Shown here: positions 20,201-27,749 of the stretch, piece after piece | Layout of the letters: every line of letters begins with the position of its first letter | Position numbering within the stretch: position 1 is the first letter of the stretch | Source: Candidatus Haliotispira prima | GTDB lineage: Bacteria > Spirochaetota > Spirochaetia > SP-2023 | Assembly: GCA_029867005.1 (NCBI GenBank) | Contig: CP123443.1 | Coordinates: forward strand, 3,162,001-3,226,000 | Reading direction: 5' to 3' | Length of the DNA stretch: 64,000 bases | Notes under the pieces: model-generated | Database searches by the model: none | What the model was told of the DNA's origin: nothing | What the model saw: the letters and a program-made list of their open reading frames with translations, nothing else | Position numbers and translations under genes: made by a program

Positions 20201-22308
20201 GGGGTGGCTATTTCTTTGGCGGCGGTTTCGGCCTCATCGCAAATGCGCTGTAAGGCCGTCTGCAAGCATTGACCCTCTTCTCGAGGATCTCCCTGATCTT
20301 GCCCCCGACTCGCCGGCCGTCGATCGGCTGTCGAGTCGGGGGGAGTTAGCAGCAGAGAAATACGCCGCAGGACAAAACCTTTCTCGTCTCTGACCAGTTC
20401 CTCCAGTTTCTCCAAGTCGGTTGGGCCGAAAATGGGATGCTCCAGTTCCAGCATTTGGCTGTGTTCTTTGCCCTCGCACAATAGGTTGCCCTGCGCACCT
20501 AAAAATCCGGATAGGGACATTACGGCCGTTTCGCGGTAGGGGTCGATGGGAGGGTTGGTGACCTGGGCGAATGTTTGACGGAAGTAGCTGCTCAGGGATT
20601 CTCCGGGATTTTCTTTATTGCTTCGTACCAAGCCGGCCAAGGCCAGCGGACTGGCCATTGAGCCTGTGGGTTCGATGCCGTCTTCGGCCATTGGTGCCAG
20701 GATGTCGCGCAGATCTTCGTAGCTATAGCCGAAGTTGCGCAGTTGCTTGGCCAATAGCTGTTGTGCGGCCTTGTCGGGCGCGATCAGTTGCTGTTGCAGG
20801 GCTTCAGCTTCAGGCAGTTGTCCCAGTTCCGGTTTTTTGGCCAGCCATTGCCCATAGGGCTGTGCGGCCGCCAGTTCGCGTTTCAATTCACGATCGAAGG
20901 AGAGTCTGCCGCGTTCGAGGTCCAGCGAAAGCAGCTTGCCGGGAGATAGCTTACCTTGCCGGGCAATATTTTCCGGTGCCAGATGCAGCACTCCGGCCTC
21001 TGAAGCCAGGATCAGACGGCCATCTTTGGTGACGGTGAAGCGGGCGGGTCGCAGGCCATTGCGGTCCAGAATGGCGGTAATTTCACGCCCGGTAGTGGCC
21101 ACGATAGCCGCCGGGCCGTCCCAAGGTTCCATCAGCATAGATTGATAGTGGTAGTAGTCCTTGACATCTTGGGACAAGTCCGTGCCCGCACCGAAGGGCT
21201 CCGGTACCATCATGCTGAGGACATGGGCAAGGCTGCGGCCATTGTGTAGGAGAGCTTCCAATGCCCCGTCAAAGCCTGCTGAGTCCGAGCAGCCTTCGGG
21301 CATTGTCGGCGTGAGTTCGCGCACGTGGGGGCCGAATACCGGGCTGTCAAAGTCGGATTCGCGAATGGTAAAAGAACGAAGGTTGTGCTCGATAGTGTTG
21401 ATTTCTCCGTTGTGAGCCAGATGGCGGAAGGGGTGGGCCAAATACCATTGGGGTAGGGTATTAGTACTGTACCGCTGGTGGACCAAGGCATAAGCCGAGC
21501 AGAGCTTGGGGTTTTGCAGGTCCGGATAGAAGGCTCCCAACTGTGGTGCGGTGAACATACCTTTATAGACAATTAAACTGGAGGAAAAGCTGCAAAAATA
21601 GAAATCCTCCGGTTCGAGACCATGTTCCCTTGCGGCCAGTTCAATCTTGCGGCGCAGGAAGTAGATTTTGGCATCACGTTCACGCCAATTACTCAGAGGG
21701 TCAAAACGCACGGCCAGTTGGCAGATGGCGGGCATGCTGCCGGAGGCCAGTTTCCCCACGGCATCCGCAACGACAGGTACCTCGCGCCAGCCGACAAATT
21801 CGATACCGGGCAGTGATGTCCTGTCTGGCTCGGCGACCGTGTGGTCTTTTCGGCTGCCCATCCGGGCAATTTCGTGTTCTGTCAATTGTTGCAGTTCCGC
21901 AAGTCGTCCGGGAGCCAGGAAGAGCATAGCTACGGCATAGCTTTCGTCGGAGTGGTCTGCCAGTTGGGGAAAGATGTCCGAGACAAAATCGTGATGCAGC
22001 TGCAAAGAAATACCGGCACCATCTCCGGTACTGCCATCCCCGCCAATAGCTCCTCGGTGTTCCATACGGTGTAGGATTTCCAAGCCCTGTTGGACAATTT
22101 CGTGTTTTGCGCTGCCATCGATCTGTGCCACTAAACCGACACCACAGGCATCGTGTTCGTAGCGGCGGCGGTAGAGACCGGATTCGGAGAAAGAGATTTT
22201 GTTTTTGTTGTGGTTCGGTGTATTCTTAACCTGTTTTGCGCCGGGTGGTATGTTCTGTACACTTTGGGCGTTTGGGTGCGAGGGGGAGTTCTTCACGTTG
22301 TCCTCCAT
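17248..22308 (-). CDS. gltB: Glutamate synthase large subunit
   Basis: 1686 residues, longer than the usual 1480-1530. The class II glutamine amidotransferase domain begins at DACGVGLV, whose Cys55 would be the N-terminal nucleophile after removal of a 54-residue propeptide; family propeptides are often shorter. The central and FMN-binding synthase domains follow, with the 3Fe-4S ligands in CIMMRKCHTNSCPVGIA, then the C-terminal GXGXG beta-helix (GLGAHGCEYMTGG). Extra length also comes from a low-complexity insert at about 655-720, which contains a DNA hairpin (20302-20342). The enzyme transfers ammonia from glutamine to 2-oxoglutarate with electrons from GltD. Confidence 0.97.
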   Translation of the reverse strand: MEDNVKNSPSHPNAQSVQNIPPGAKQVKNTPNHNKNKISFSESGLYRRRYEHDACGVGLVAQIDGSAKHEIVQQGLEILHRMEHRGAIGGDGSTGDGAGISLQLHHDFVSDIFPQLADHSDESYAVAMLFLAPGRLAELQQLTEHEIARMGSRKDHTVAEPDRTSLPGIEFVGWREVPVVADAVGKLASGSMPAICQLAVRFDPLSNWRERDAKIYFLRRKIELAAREHGLEPEDFYFCSFSSSLIVYKGMFTAPQLGAFYPDLQNPKLCSAYALVHQRYSTNTLPQWYLAHPFRHLAHNGEINTIEHNLRSFTIRESDFDSPVFGPHVRELTPTMPEGCSDSAGFDGALEALLHNGRSLAHVLSMMVPEPFGAGTDLSQDVKDYYHYQSMLMEPWDGPAAIVATTGREITAILDRNGLRPARFTVTKDGRLILASEAGVLHLAPENIARQGKLSPGKLLSLDLERGRLSFDRELKRELAAAQPYGQWLAKKPELGQLPEAEALQQQLIAPDKAAQQLLAKQLRNFGYSYEDLRDILAPMAEDGIEPTGSMASPLALAGLVRSNKENPGESLSSYFRQTFAQVTNPPIDPYRETAVMSLSGFLGAQGNLLCEGKEHSQMLELEHPIFGPTDLEKLEELVRDEKGFVLRRISLLLTPPDSTADRRPASRGQDQGDPREEGQCLQTALQRICDEAETAAKEIATPNRTQSSTGTGPVERETEKHIDSTVQDGCVILLLSDCGVSSEHTAVPALLALGAVQQSLVQSRLRGRVSLGVEGGELFSIQHFATLTAYGANFIVPYMAYRAIGELGRRKLLQNNDLNVAIRHYIEAGKKGLLKVMSKMGVSTMQSYQNSRLYEILGLGSEIVERCFPGTPNPIQGKGFAEIEREIRRRHAAAWMPGNLAKSNLRFNGSLRLRRNLKLHNIPSSFPAPALQHRPTTDRATYGADSSSENDGKEDENLLLTPISIMYLQQAVRNNDYATFRKYSEEVNRAGKHSTLRGQLHIRSDQKPISKEQVEGAESILSRFVSGAMSYGSLSKEAHEAIAIAMNRIGARSNSGEGGEDPVRYSLLPNGDDRRSRIKQVASGRFGVNSYYLANADELQIKMAQGAKPGEGGQLPGKKVDKEIARVRNSTPGVTLISPPPHHDIYSIEDLAQLIYDLRSANPVANISVKLVAKSGVGTVAAGVAKGKADSILISGHDGGTGASPLSSLMHAGSYWELGLAETQQSLRRNRLRDQVRIQCDGQLKTGRDVLIAGLLGAEEFGFGTSCLVALGCIMMRKCHTNSCPVGIATQDKRCRERFAGLPDHVENMMRFIAEELRELMAEMGYSRLEQLIGRADLLKPDHSNLVLRDNHIDLQPMLESVDNEADRDLPRHALRSPDISDPYTMEPELLRLCREALGEKFEKPGREGWKPFRHECSIDNSHRTVGTTISYHISKNRGMAGLPDKSIHLKFCGSAGQSFGAFGAHGLQLELEGESNDYFGKGLSGARLILYPFRNQYQPNPQEDERLNPQEHGLIVGNVCLFGATSGNAYIAGQAGERFAVRNSGATAVVEGLGAHGCEYMTGGRVVVLGLTGLNFAAGMSGGIAYVWDCDNKFRSRCNLQQTELSGLAEHPEELLWLEQRLRQHLQYTGSLVARDLLDNWTIRQEQFVRVIPSEYRLILEQLAATQRLPAQPSTQDQDREISA
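20302..20342. repeat. 11-base inverted repeat inside a variable linker of gltB
   Basis: CCCCCGACTCG at 20302-20312 and CGAGTCGGGGG at 20332-20342 are exact reverse complements around 19 bases. The element codes part of the low-complexity linker of GltB that ordinary family members lack. Confidence 0.7.
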
Positions 22309-22616
22309 AGTTTGGGGGGCTAACTATCAAAGGTATCGTTCAGAAAAACCGACGAGATGATAGATTTTCGTTCGTAATTTTAGGCAAATAAAATATTTAT
22401 CCCACAACATAGCATACACTATAGACGGGCACACAATTTTTTAGTACCACAGTATAGCAAAGAGCCTTGCCTTGGGATATAGCCGGAAGTCCGCAGCTCT
22501 ATTTTCGCAGAATTTGGGATTTAGAAGTAAAAATGAGTTGTTTCTGTGTGGCTCAGAGATTGACAGAGGCATGGCTGATATCGCCGATCCGGGTTCGCCG
22601 CAAAATCGGGCCGGTA
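22309..22616. other. Upstream region of gltB
   Basis: 308 bases between the OB-like lipoprotein gene and gltB. The part nearest gltB (22320-22450) is AT-rich and probably carries its promoter, but several weak -35/-10 pairs compete and I cannot choose one. No gene is visible. Confidence 0.4.
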
Positions 22617-22988
22617 TTATTCCCCTTCTATAGAGACGAGGCTTGAGACCTTTAGTTGGGGTAGTTTGGTCAAAGAGTTTTGCTTTTCACTGCTATCTTT
22701 TGTCAGGATGCCTCTTAGCGTAACTGTCCGGCCTTGGTGCTTGCGAAGTTGCTCTTCCAGCTTGCCGGTGATCCGATATTCTGCCGTATCATTAGATATA
22801 GTGAGAAAGACAAAGGGCTCGTTGCCCCTTATAGCAATCTTACCTCGTACAGATACCTGTTTGGTTGTATGACCCGCTGTAGCGCAACTGCTCAACCATA
22901 AGGGCAGCAATGCGGCAGATGATAAGAGCAGGCAGATGAAAATATAGTGGCAAAAGACGGTTGAGCTTTTATTTTGCCACGAGGTCAT
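22617..22988 (-). CDS. Small OB-fold-like lipoprotein, unknown function
   Basis: 123 residues. Residues 14-35 form a lipoprotein signal peptide ending WLSSCA, with the acylated cysteine at C35. The remainder (VSVRGKIAIRGNEPFVFLTI, then YRITGKLEEQLRKHQGRTVTLRG) looks like a small beta-barrel of the bacterial OB-fold type found in envelope lipoproteins. The first 20 bases overlap the end of the M30-like peptidase gene, so the two are probably co-transcribed and translationally coupled. No enzymatic motif is seen. Confidence 0.7.
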   Translation of the reverse strand: MTSWQNKSSTVFCHYIFICLLLSSAALLPLWLSSCATAGHTTKQVSVRGKIAIRGNEPFVFLTISNDTAEYRITGKLEEQLRKHQGRTVTLRGILTKDSSEKQNSLTKLPQLKVSSLVSIEGE

Positions 22989-24732
22989 ATTCTATTCCTG
23001 AGGGCAGGTCCATGCTCAGAGTCATTGTTGTTGAAGGATTCCCCAAGTGAATATAGACATGACTGCCGGGCCCGGGAAGTTGTACTGTATTCAATGCATT
23101 GGGGTTCTTATACCCTGTGGGTTGGCCGCTTTGGTCATAATACTGCATATTTTGGTTAGACGAGCCAAGGGCATTATCAAACATCGGAATACCCGGGTAT
23201 TTTCCCCCCAGCTTGTCCTCTAATATTTCCCAAGTATTGATTGTAGCCAAATCGTTTGTGGCCACATAGCCATTGAGGGTGCTCTTGGCCCACTCTCGAA
23301 GTATGTCGGACCAAGGGGTGCCTGTTATTTGGGTAATTGCCTGATAGTCCGTATAGGCGTTTTGTTCCAGTTGGCGGGCAAGTGCTATACTGCTGCCTCC
23401 AATTGGATAGCGGCGTAGCAGGAATGCTCCGAAATCGCTAACCGGATGATAATCTTTGTAGCTGGAGTTCCACTCGGTGAGTGATTCCCATGGCTCTGTG
23501 ATATAGAAGCCGATTTGCTCGTGGAGGGAATCATTCCCCAGACCCACAACAGGTGAAACCAGGTCGACAGCTATCTGTGCCATCATTTCAGTCAACCACG
23601 TTTCTGTGTTTCTGCCGGATGTCAGCAACACTGTCTTTTGATAGTATTGGATTAAGTGTTGGAACTCATGAATCATGGTGCTGTAAGTCTTGTCGGGGAA
23701 GCGGCTGAGCCAAGGGGCATCAATGTTTAGCACCAGCTTTTGGTTGCTGGAAGAATCTGATGCCGCTGTCAGATTATCGCGGGGGTAGAAATAACCGACC
23801 GTGCGCCCTGATCCGCTGACATAGCCATCGCCGGAGATGTCATATACCAGAATATGAAGATCTTGGACTGTTTCCGGAATTAGATTCCCGTAAACATGCT
23901 TACCCCATGGGGTTCCAAAGATGCGAATCGAAGTATCGAGAATGTCATTGGTATCACCGGCCACGGAAAATTTTCCGGCAATGTTATCGATATCATTCCG
24001 TCCGACTATGTCATCTGTCGTTGCCGTATTGCTGTCTTGGTAGACCGCATTGTCATCGGCAACCCAGTAATGGACGGTGTAGTTTCCGTCTGTGTCTGTG
24101 ACCTTTTCCTTTAAGGCAAAACTTTTATCAGCAAAGCCGGTTGTGCCTTGACTTAATATATTAAAATTTTGTGTGTTGCCTACGGCAAAAAAAGATGGTG
24201 AGAGAGGGGCGGCCATCTTGTTGGCTGATAGGCCATCCGCCGGAGCATCCGAGTCTTCGGAGATTCGTTCCAGAGCCGGCAAGGGAGCAGGGAGTCTGAA
24301 ATGGAGAGGGGAAGACTCTGCGGATTTCGGATTGCGAAATGGATCGGCATCCGGTGTGGGGAGAACGGTCGCAAATGCTGTCCGCGCATCCTCCTGATAA
24401 TTATTCAGAGTGATGTTAATTGCGCCGGAAGCAACAGTAGAGCTGACGTTGGTCAGAATCAAAAAGTTGGTTTTGCCCAGTGTGAGATTCTCCGTCACAC
24501 CCTTGGATTCAACGGGTGGAGGGTTGGTATCCGGTGCCTTTTCTTTTTGTCCAATGTCGATACAGGCAAGCGGCAGCAGCAGGCCGAAGATGCCGGCCAT
24601 AACGGGAAGAGAGACTTGGAGACTTTTACCTCCAAGCTGCAAAGGCCGTCTCTTTCGCAAATCCCGAATTTTCCGGCAGATGGTCAGATTTTGAGCCAAA
24701 TTTTGGCGGCTGTAACGCAGATATCTCAGCAT
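22969..24732 (-). CDS. Zinc metallopeptidase lipoprotein, M30 (hyicolysin)-like
   Basis: 587 residues. The HEXXH zinc motif is HEFQH at 355-359 within TMIHEFQHLIQYY, followed by TETWLTEMMAQIA, whose glutamates fit a third zinc ligand, as in peptidase M30 (hyicolysin) proteins. A lipobox (LLLPLACI) places the acylated cysteine at C57; the n-region before it is unusually long, so a start at Met45 is possible, although I find no clear ribosome binding site for either. The signals imply a peptidase anchored in the envelope, perhaps acting on host or environmental proteins; substrate unknown. Its end overlaps the downstream OB-like lipoprotein gene by 20 bases. Confidence 0.8.
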   Translation of the reverse strand: MLRYLRYSRQNLAQNLTICRKIRDLRKRRPLQLGGKSLQVSLPVMAGIFGLLLPLACIDIGQKEKAPDTNPPPVESKGVTENLTLGKTNFLILTNVSSTVASGAINITLNNYQEDARTAFATVLPTPDADPFRNPKSAESSPLHFRLPAPLPALERISEDSDAPADGLSANKMAAPLSPSFFAVGNTQNFNILSQGTTGFADKSFALKEKVTDTDGNYTVHYWVADDNAVYQDSNTATTDDIVGRNDIDNIAGKFSVAGDTNDILDTSIRIFGTPWGKHVYGNLIPETVQDLHILVYDISGDGYVSGSGRTVGYFYPRDNLTAASDSSSNQKLVLNIDAPWLSRFPDKTYSTMIHEFQHLIQYYQKTVLLTSGRNTETWLTEMMAQIAVDLVSPVVGLGNDSLHEQIGFYITEPWESLTEWNSSYKDYHPVSDFGAFLLRRYPIGGSSIALARQLEQNAYTDYQAITQITGTPWSDILREWAKSTLNGYVATNDLATINTWEILEDKLGGKYPGIPMFDNALGSSNQNMQYYDQSGQPTGYKNPNALNTVQLPGPGSHVYIHLGNPSTTMTLSMDLPSGIEYDLVAK

Positions 24733-24875
24733 AGTCTTAATTTTGTACCGGTCCTTTCCTCTCTGCCCGCTATCTCGGCTGAGTCCGTACTTGCTTGTAA
24801 CCGAGTCGGATCAGAAACAGGGGGGCCTTGCGTTGTAAAGCCCCATTCTATAAAGCCTCAGCCCATTCTGACAGA

Positions 24876-24946
24876 AGCGATCGGCGAGAATCGAACTCGC
24901 GTCTCTAGCTTGGAAGGCTAGGGTAATACCATTATACGACGATCGC
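24876..24946 (-). tRNA. tRNA-Gly (anticodon TCC)
   Basis: The minus strand folds as a 71-base tRNA: acceptor GCGATCG pairs with CGATCGC followed by discriminator T; the anticodon loop CTTCCAA gives TCC, reading GGA/GGG glycine codons; the T loop is GTTCGATTC. CCA is not encoded. Confidence 0.97.
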
Positions 24947-24959
24947 AATCGTGGACCGC

Positions 24960-24988
24960 AGTATATTGTCGGACAATAGTACTGTCAA
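24960..24988 (-). promoter_or_regulatory. Promoter of tRNA-Gly
   Basis: Minus strand TTGACA (24988-24983), a 17-base spacer and TATACT (24965-24960), near consensus. The start would fall about 7 bases before the tRNA. Confidence 0.8.
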
Positions 24989-25123
24989 TTTTTTCTGTGC
25001 TCGGAATTCCGCAAAAAGGACAATGTTTTGTTCTTTTTCTTCCTCAGTATCGGATTTCCCCACGGCGTGGAAAAGTCGTGATCTAATGTTGCGGAAGCAG
25101 CGAGCTTATCCTTTAATGGTATC

Positions 25124-27220
25124 ATGAGTCTCCGGCACTACCCGAAAGAAGTAATAGACCAACTGTTGGACCGCGTTGACATGGTCAGCTTAGCCCAAAA
25201 ATACGTTGAGCGCTTGGAAAATCGGGGCGGTCGTTGGTGGGGGTGCTGTCCCTTTCACATGGAAAAAACCGCTTCTTTTACCATAAATCCGGAGCGGAAG
25301 AGCTACTACTGCTTTGGCTGCCAGGAAAAGGGCAATGCCATCAGTCTGGTAATGCGTCAGGAATCTCTCAATTTTCCCGAAGCATTGCAGAAGCTCGCTC
25401 AGCGGACCGGTTTTGAACTGCCGCAAAAAAATGAGAGCGGCCCGCAGGCCGCAGTCCGCAAGGCGGAACACAAAAAGCGTGAAGCCTTGTTTAGCCTGTA
25501 TATGCAAGTACACAAAGGCTTTCGCCAGAATCTTCGCAGTCCGCGTGGCCGGATTGCCCGCGACTATCTGGAACAACGCGGTTTCAATGCGGAGACCACA
25601 GAACATTTTGAACTTGGTTATGCCGTAGACGAAGGCAAAGCCGTCTACCATTGGCTGCGCCACCAAAATTACAGTGAGGAAATTTTGCGGGAAAGCGGTC
25701 TGTTCTCCCGGCGCAGCGAGGAATTTTGTCTGTTCCGACAGCGTTTGATTTTCCCGGTATTTGATGCGGAGGGCCGAGTTATTGCTTTCAGCGGCAGGCA
25801 GTTGGTCTCAAATGCCGGACTGGCCAATCCCAAATATATTAATTCCCGTGAATCCCTGGCCTATCGTAAGGGAGAGAGCCTGTTCGGCCTCTACCAGTCG
25901 CTTAAAAGTCTGCGCAGGGAGCGCTGTCTGGTTTTATGTGAAGGCAATCTCGATGTGCTGGCCTGGCACCAAGCCGGCATCGGCCATGCTGCGGCTCCTC
26001 TGGGCACAGCCTTTACCCCGGAGCAGGCCAAATTGCTCAAGCGTTATTGCGACAAAGTCATTTTGGCTTTTGACGGTGATGAAGCCGGGCAAAAAGCTAT
26101 TTATAAGGCGGCTTTTCTGTTGGAAGAAGAAGGTCTCGGCAGCCGAGTGATCCCCTTGGCCGCAGGTCGTGACCCGGCAGATATCTTACAGCATGAGGGA
26201 GTTGCTGACCTGAAAAGTCTGATGCAGTCCCCTCTGGATTTCTTTAATTTTTTGGCTCGGGATTTGGATGAGCGTTTTGCCTTGGATGAATTGAACGGGG
26301 TCAGCTCGGCATTGCGTTTTCTCGCTCCGTTCATGATTCGAATGAAGGGGGGGCTGCGGCGCGAACTATATATCGCCCAGTTTGCCAAGCTGTTTGGTTT
26401 GAAACAGGAGGTTCTGGCCGCCGAACCAAGCTGGCACTACATGCCTCGGTATTACGGTGGTTCTGCCCCGACGGTCCCTGATACCGGTGGACAGAACAAG
26501 GCGAAGGAGATGGGAGATACCCGGGAGATTATGGACTCGGGCAAGGCGGGAGATTCTTCCCGGACAGCCTCGGGAAAACCCGGTGCCGGCGGGAAAATCT
26601 ACAGCAGCGCAAAAGCTTATGGCGAAAGGGTTGCCAAATCCTCCACAAACAGAGATTTGAGCAGCGATTTTTGCGCCGAACTGGCCGAACGCGAATTTTG
26701 GGCCAGTATGCTGCTGCAAGCTGACCTCTATCCCGAATGGCAAGAGTCTTTGTCGCAATATCATTGGGAGAGTCGCGAAGCTGCGTTATTCAAAGCCTTG
26801 CTTGACCAAGCCTGCCGGGAGCAGGATTTCAATTTTGAAACCCTCTGCGATCGGGTGAGCCGACGTTGGCCGGAACTGGGCCAATGGTTACTGCAAAAAA
26901 GACTGGAGCCGTTGCAGGAAAGCAGTGCCAAAGATGCAGAAGACTATGATATGGCCTCGTATCGCTGGGTGATTTTGCAGCAGAAGTACTGCGGATTGCA
27001 GGATTCCCGGCTGAGGCAACGCCGCGATAAGGCATTACAACAAATACAGGTATTGGAAAAGCAAGGCTCCGGGCCGGAATTGCAATTGGAACTACTGCGT
27101 GAAATTCAGGGACTGGACGGCGAGCTGATTCAACTGCGGGAAACAATGCAGCAGCTTCAAAAGAAAATTCAGCGTTCAAGCAAAAGCTATAATTCTCCGA
27201 TCTTGGAAAATTCGCAGTGA
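25124..27220 (+). CDS. dnaG: DNA primase
   Basis: A 698-residue primase that makes RNA primers at the replication fork. The CHC2 zinc finger is at the N-terminus, with C42, H45, C63 and C66 in CCPFHMEKTASF and YYCFGCQEKG. The TOPRIM domain includes LCEGNLDVLAWHQAG and ILAFDGDEAGQKA with the metal-binding acidic residues. A long, poorly conserved C-terminal region (from about 440) begins with a low-complexity linker and should hold the helicase-binding domain. It sits ahead of rpoD in the same direction, the order of the macromolecular synthesis operon, but with a 529-base gap. The ATG has only a weak ribosome binding site. Confidence 0.96.
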   Translation: MSLRHYPKEVIDQLLDRVDMVSLAQKYVERLENRGGRWWGCCPFHMEKTASFTINPERKSYYCFGCQEKGNAISLVMRQESLNFPEALQKLAQRTGFELPQKNESGPQAAVRKAEHKKREALFSLYMQVHKGFRQNLRSPRGRIARDYLEQRGFNAETTEHFELGYAVDEGKAVYHWLRHQNYSEEILRESGLFSRRSEEFCLFRQRLIFPVFDAEGRVIAFSGRQLVSNAGLANPKYINSRESLAYRKGESLFGLYQSLKSLRRERCLVLCEGNLDVLAWHQAGIGHAAAPLGTAFTPEQAKLLKRYCDKVILAFDGDEAGQKAIYKAAFLLEEEGLGSRVIPLAAGRDPADILQHEGVADLKSLMQSPLDFFNFLARDLDERFALDELNGVSSALRFLAPFMIRMKGGLRRELYIAQFAKLFGLKQEVLAAEPSWHYMPRYYGGSAPTVPDTGGQNKAKEMGDTREIMDSGKAGDSSRTASGKPGAGGKIYSSAKAYGERVAKSSTNRDLSSDFCAELAEREFWASMLLQADLYPEWQESLSQYHWESREAALFKALLDQACREQDFNFETLCDRVSRRWPELGQWLLQKRLEPLQESSAKDAEDYDMASYRWVILQQKYCGLQDSRLRQRRDKALQQIQVLEKQGSGPELQLELLREIQGLDGELIQLRETMQQLQKKIQRSSKSYNSPILENSQ

Positions 27221-27749
27221 ATCCGCTTGGGCCCAAATTTTCTTTCCACTACATTTGGTGATGAAATTTTGCGATTTTTGTGTGATAGTGGGCCCGATTT
27301 GCCGAAAAATGTATACCTGAAGTGAAGCCTGTTCGCTGCAGGCGAACGTTTTCTGCCGGCTGTCGTCTGGGCGGGTATGAGTGTGTAAGTATTGTTTTGT
27401 ATTGAATTTATGCCGCAATTAAAGACTGGGCTCACCGGTTTCAGTAATCGATTTTCCGGTTCCCGGGAGGAAATTCCATGGGGTCCCAATTGTGTTCCGT
27501 TTAAAGTGTGCAAAAGTATCAGGTGGTAATAGCCCGTCAGGTAAATGTTCTAATTCGGCGGGCGCAGATCGTTTGTGCCTTTTCTGATACGTCTTTCCCA
27601 ATGTGCCTTCCCGGTATTTTTGGAGTAGGGAATGGTGCCCGGAGTGTGATGACCGGCAATTTTCTCCGGGCGTGAAACCGTCTTGGGAAGTTTTTTGTGA
27701 GTAGTAGCAGGTTTGGATTTTAAGGTTTTTAGACTGATAAGGTGCGAAA
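27221..27749. other. Gap between dnaG and rpoD
   Basis: 529 bases with no credible gene on either strand; the open frames lack ribosome binding sites and family resemblance. It holds a possible dnaG terminator (27331-27351) and must contain the rpoD leader, but I could not pick a convincing promoter. An unrecognised small RNA is possible. Confidence 0.4.
27331..27351 (+). terminator. Possible terminator after dnaG
   Basis: GTTCGC (27331-27336) and GCGAAC (27342-27347) form a 6-bp stem with a 5-base loop, followed by GTTTTC. The stem and T run are short. Confidence 0.35.

Noticed and set aside
18000-22300. Numerous long open frames opposite gltB on the plus strand
   Set aside because: All are reflections of the gltB reading frame on the other strand, lacking ribosome binding sites and any family resemblance.
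24800-24870. Hairpin GGGGCTT / AAGGCCCC as terminator of tRNA-Gly
   Set aside because: Stem has a bulge and no T run follows; too weak to call.
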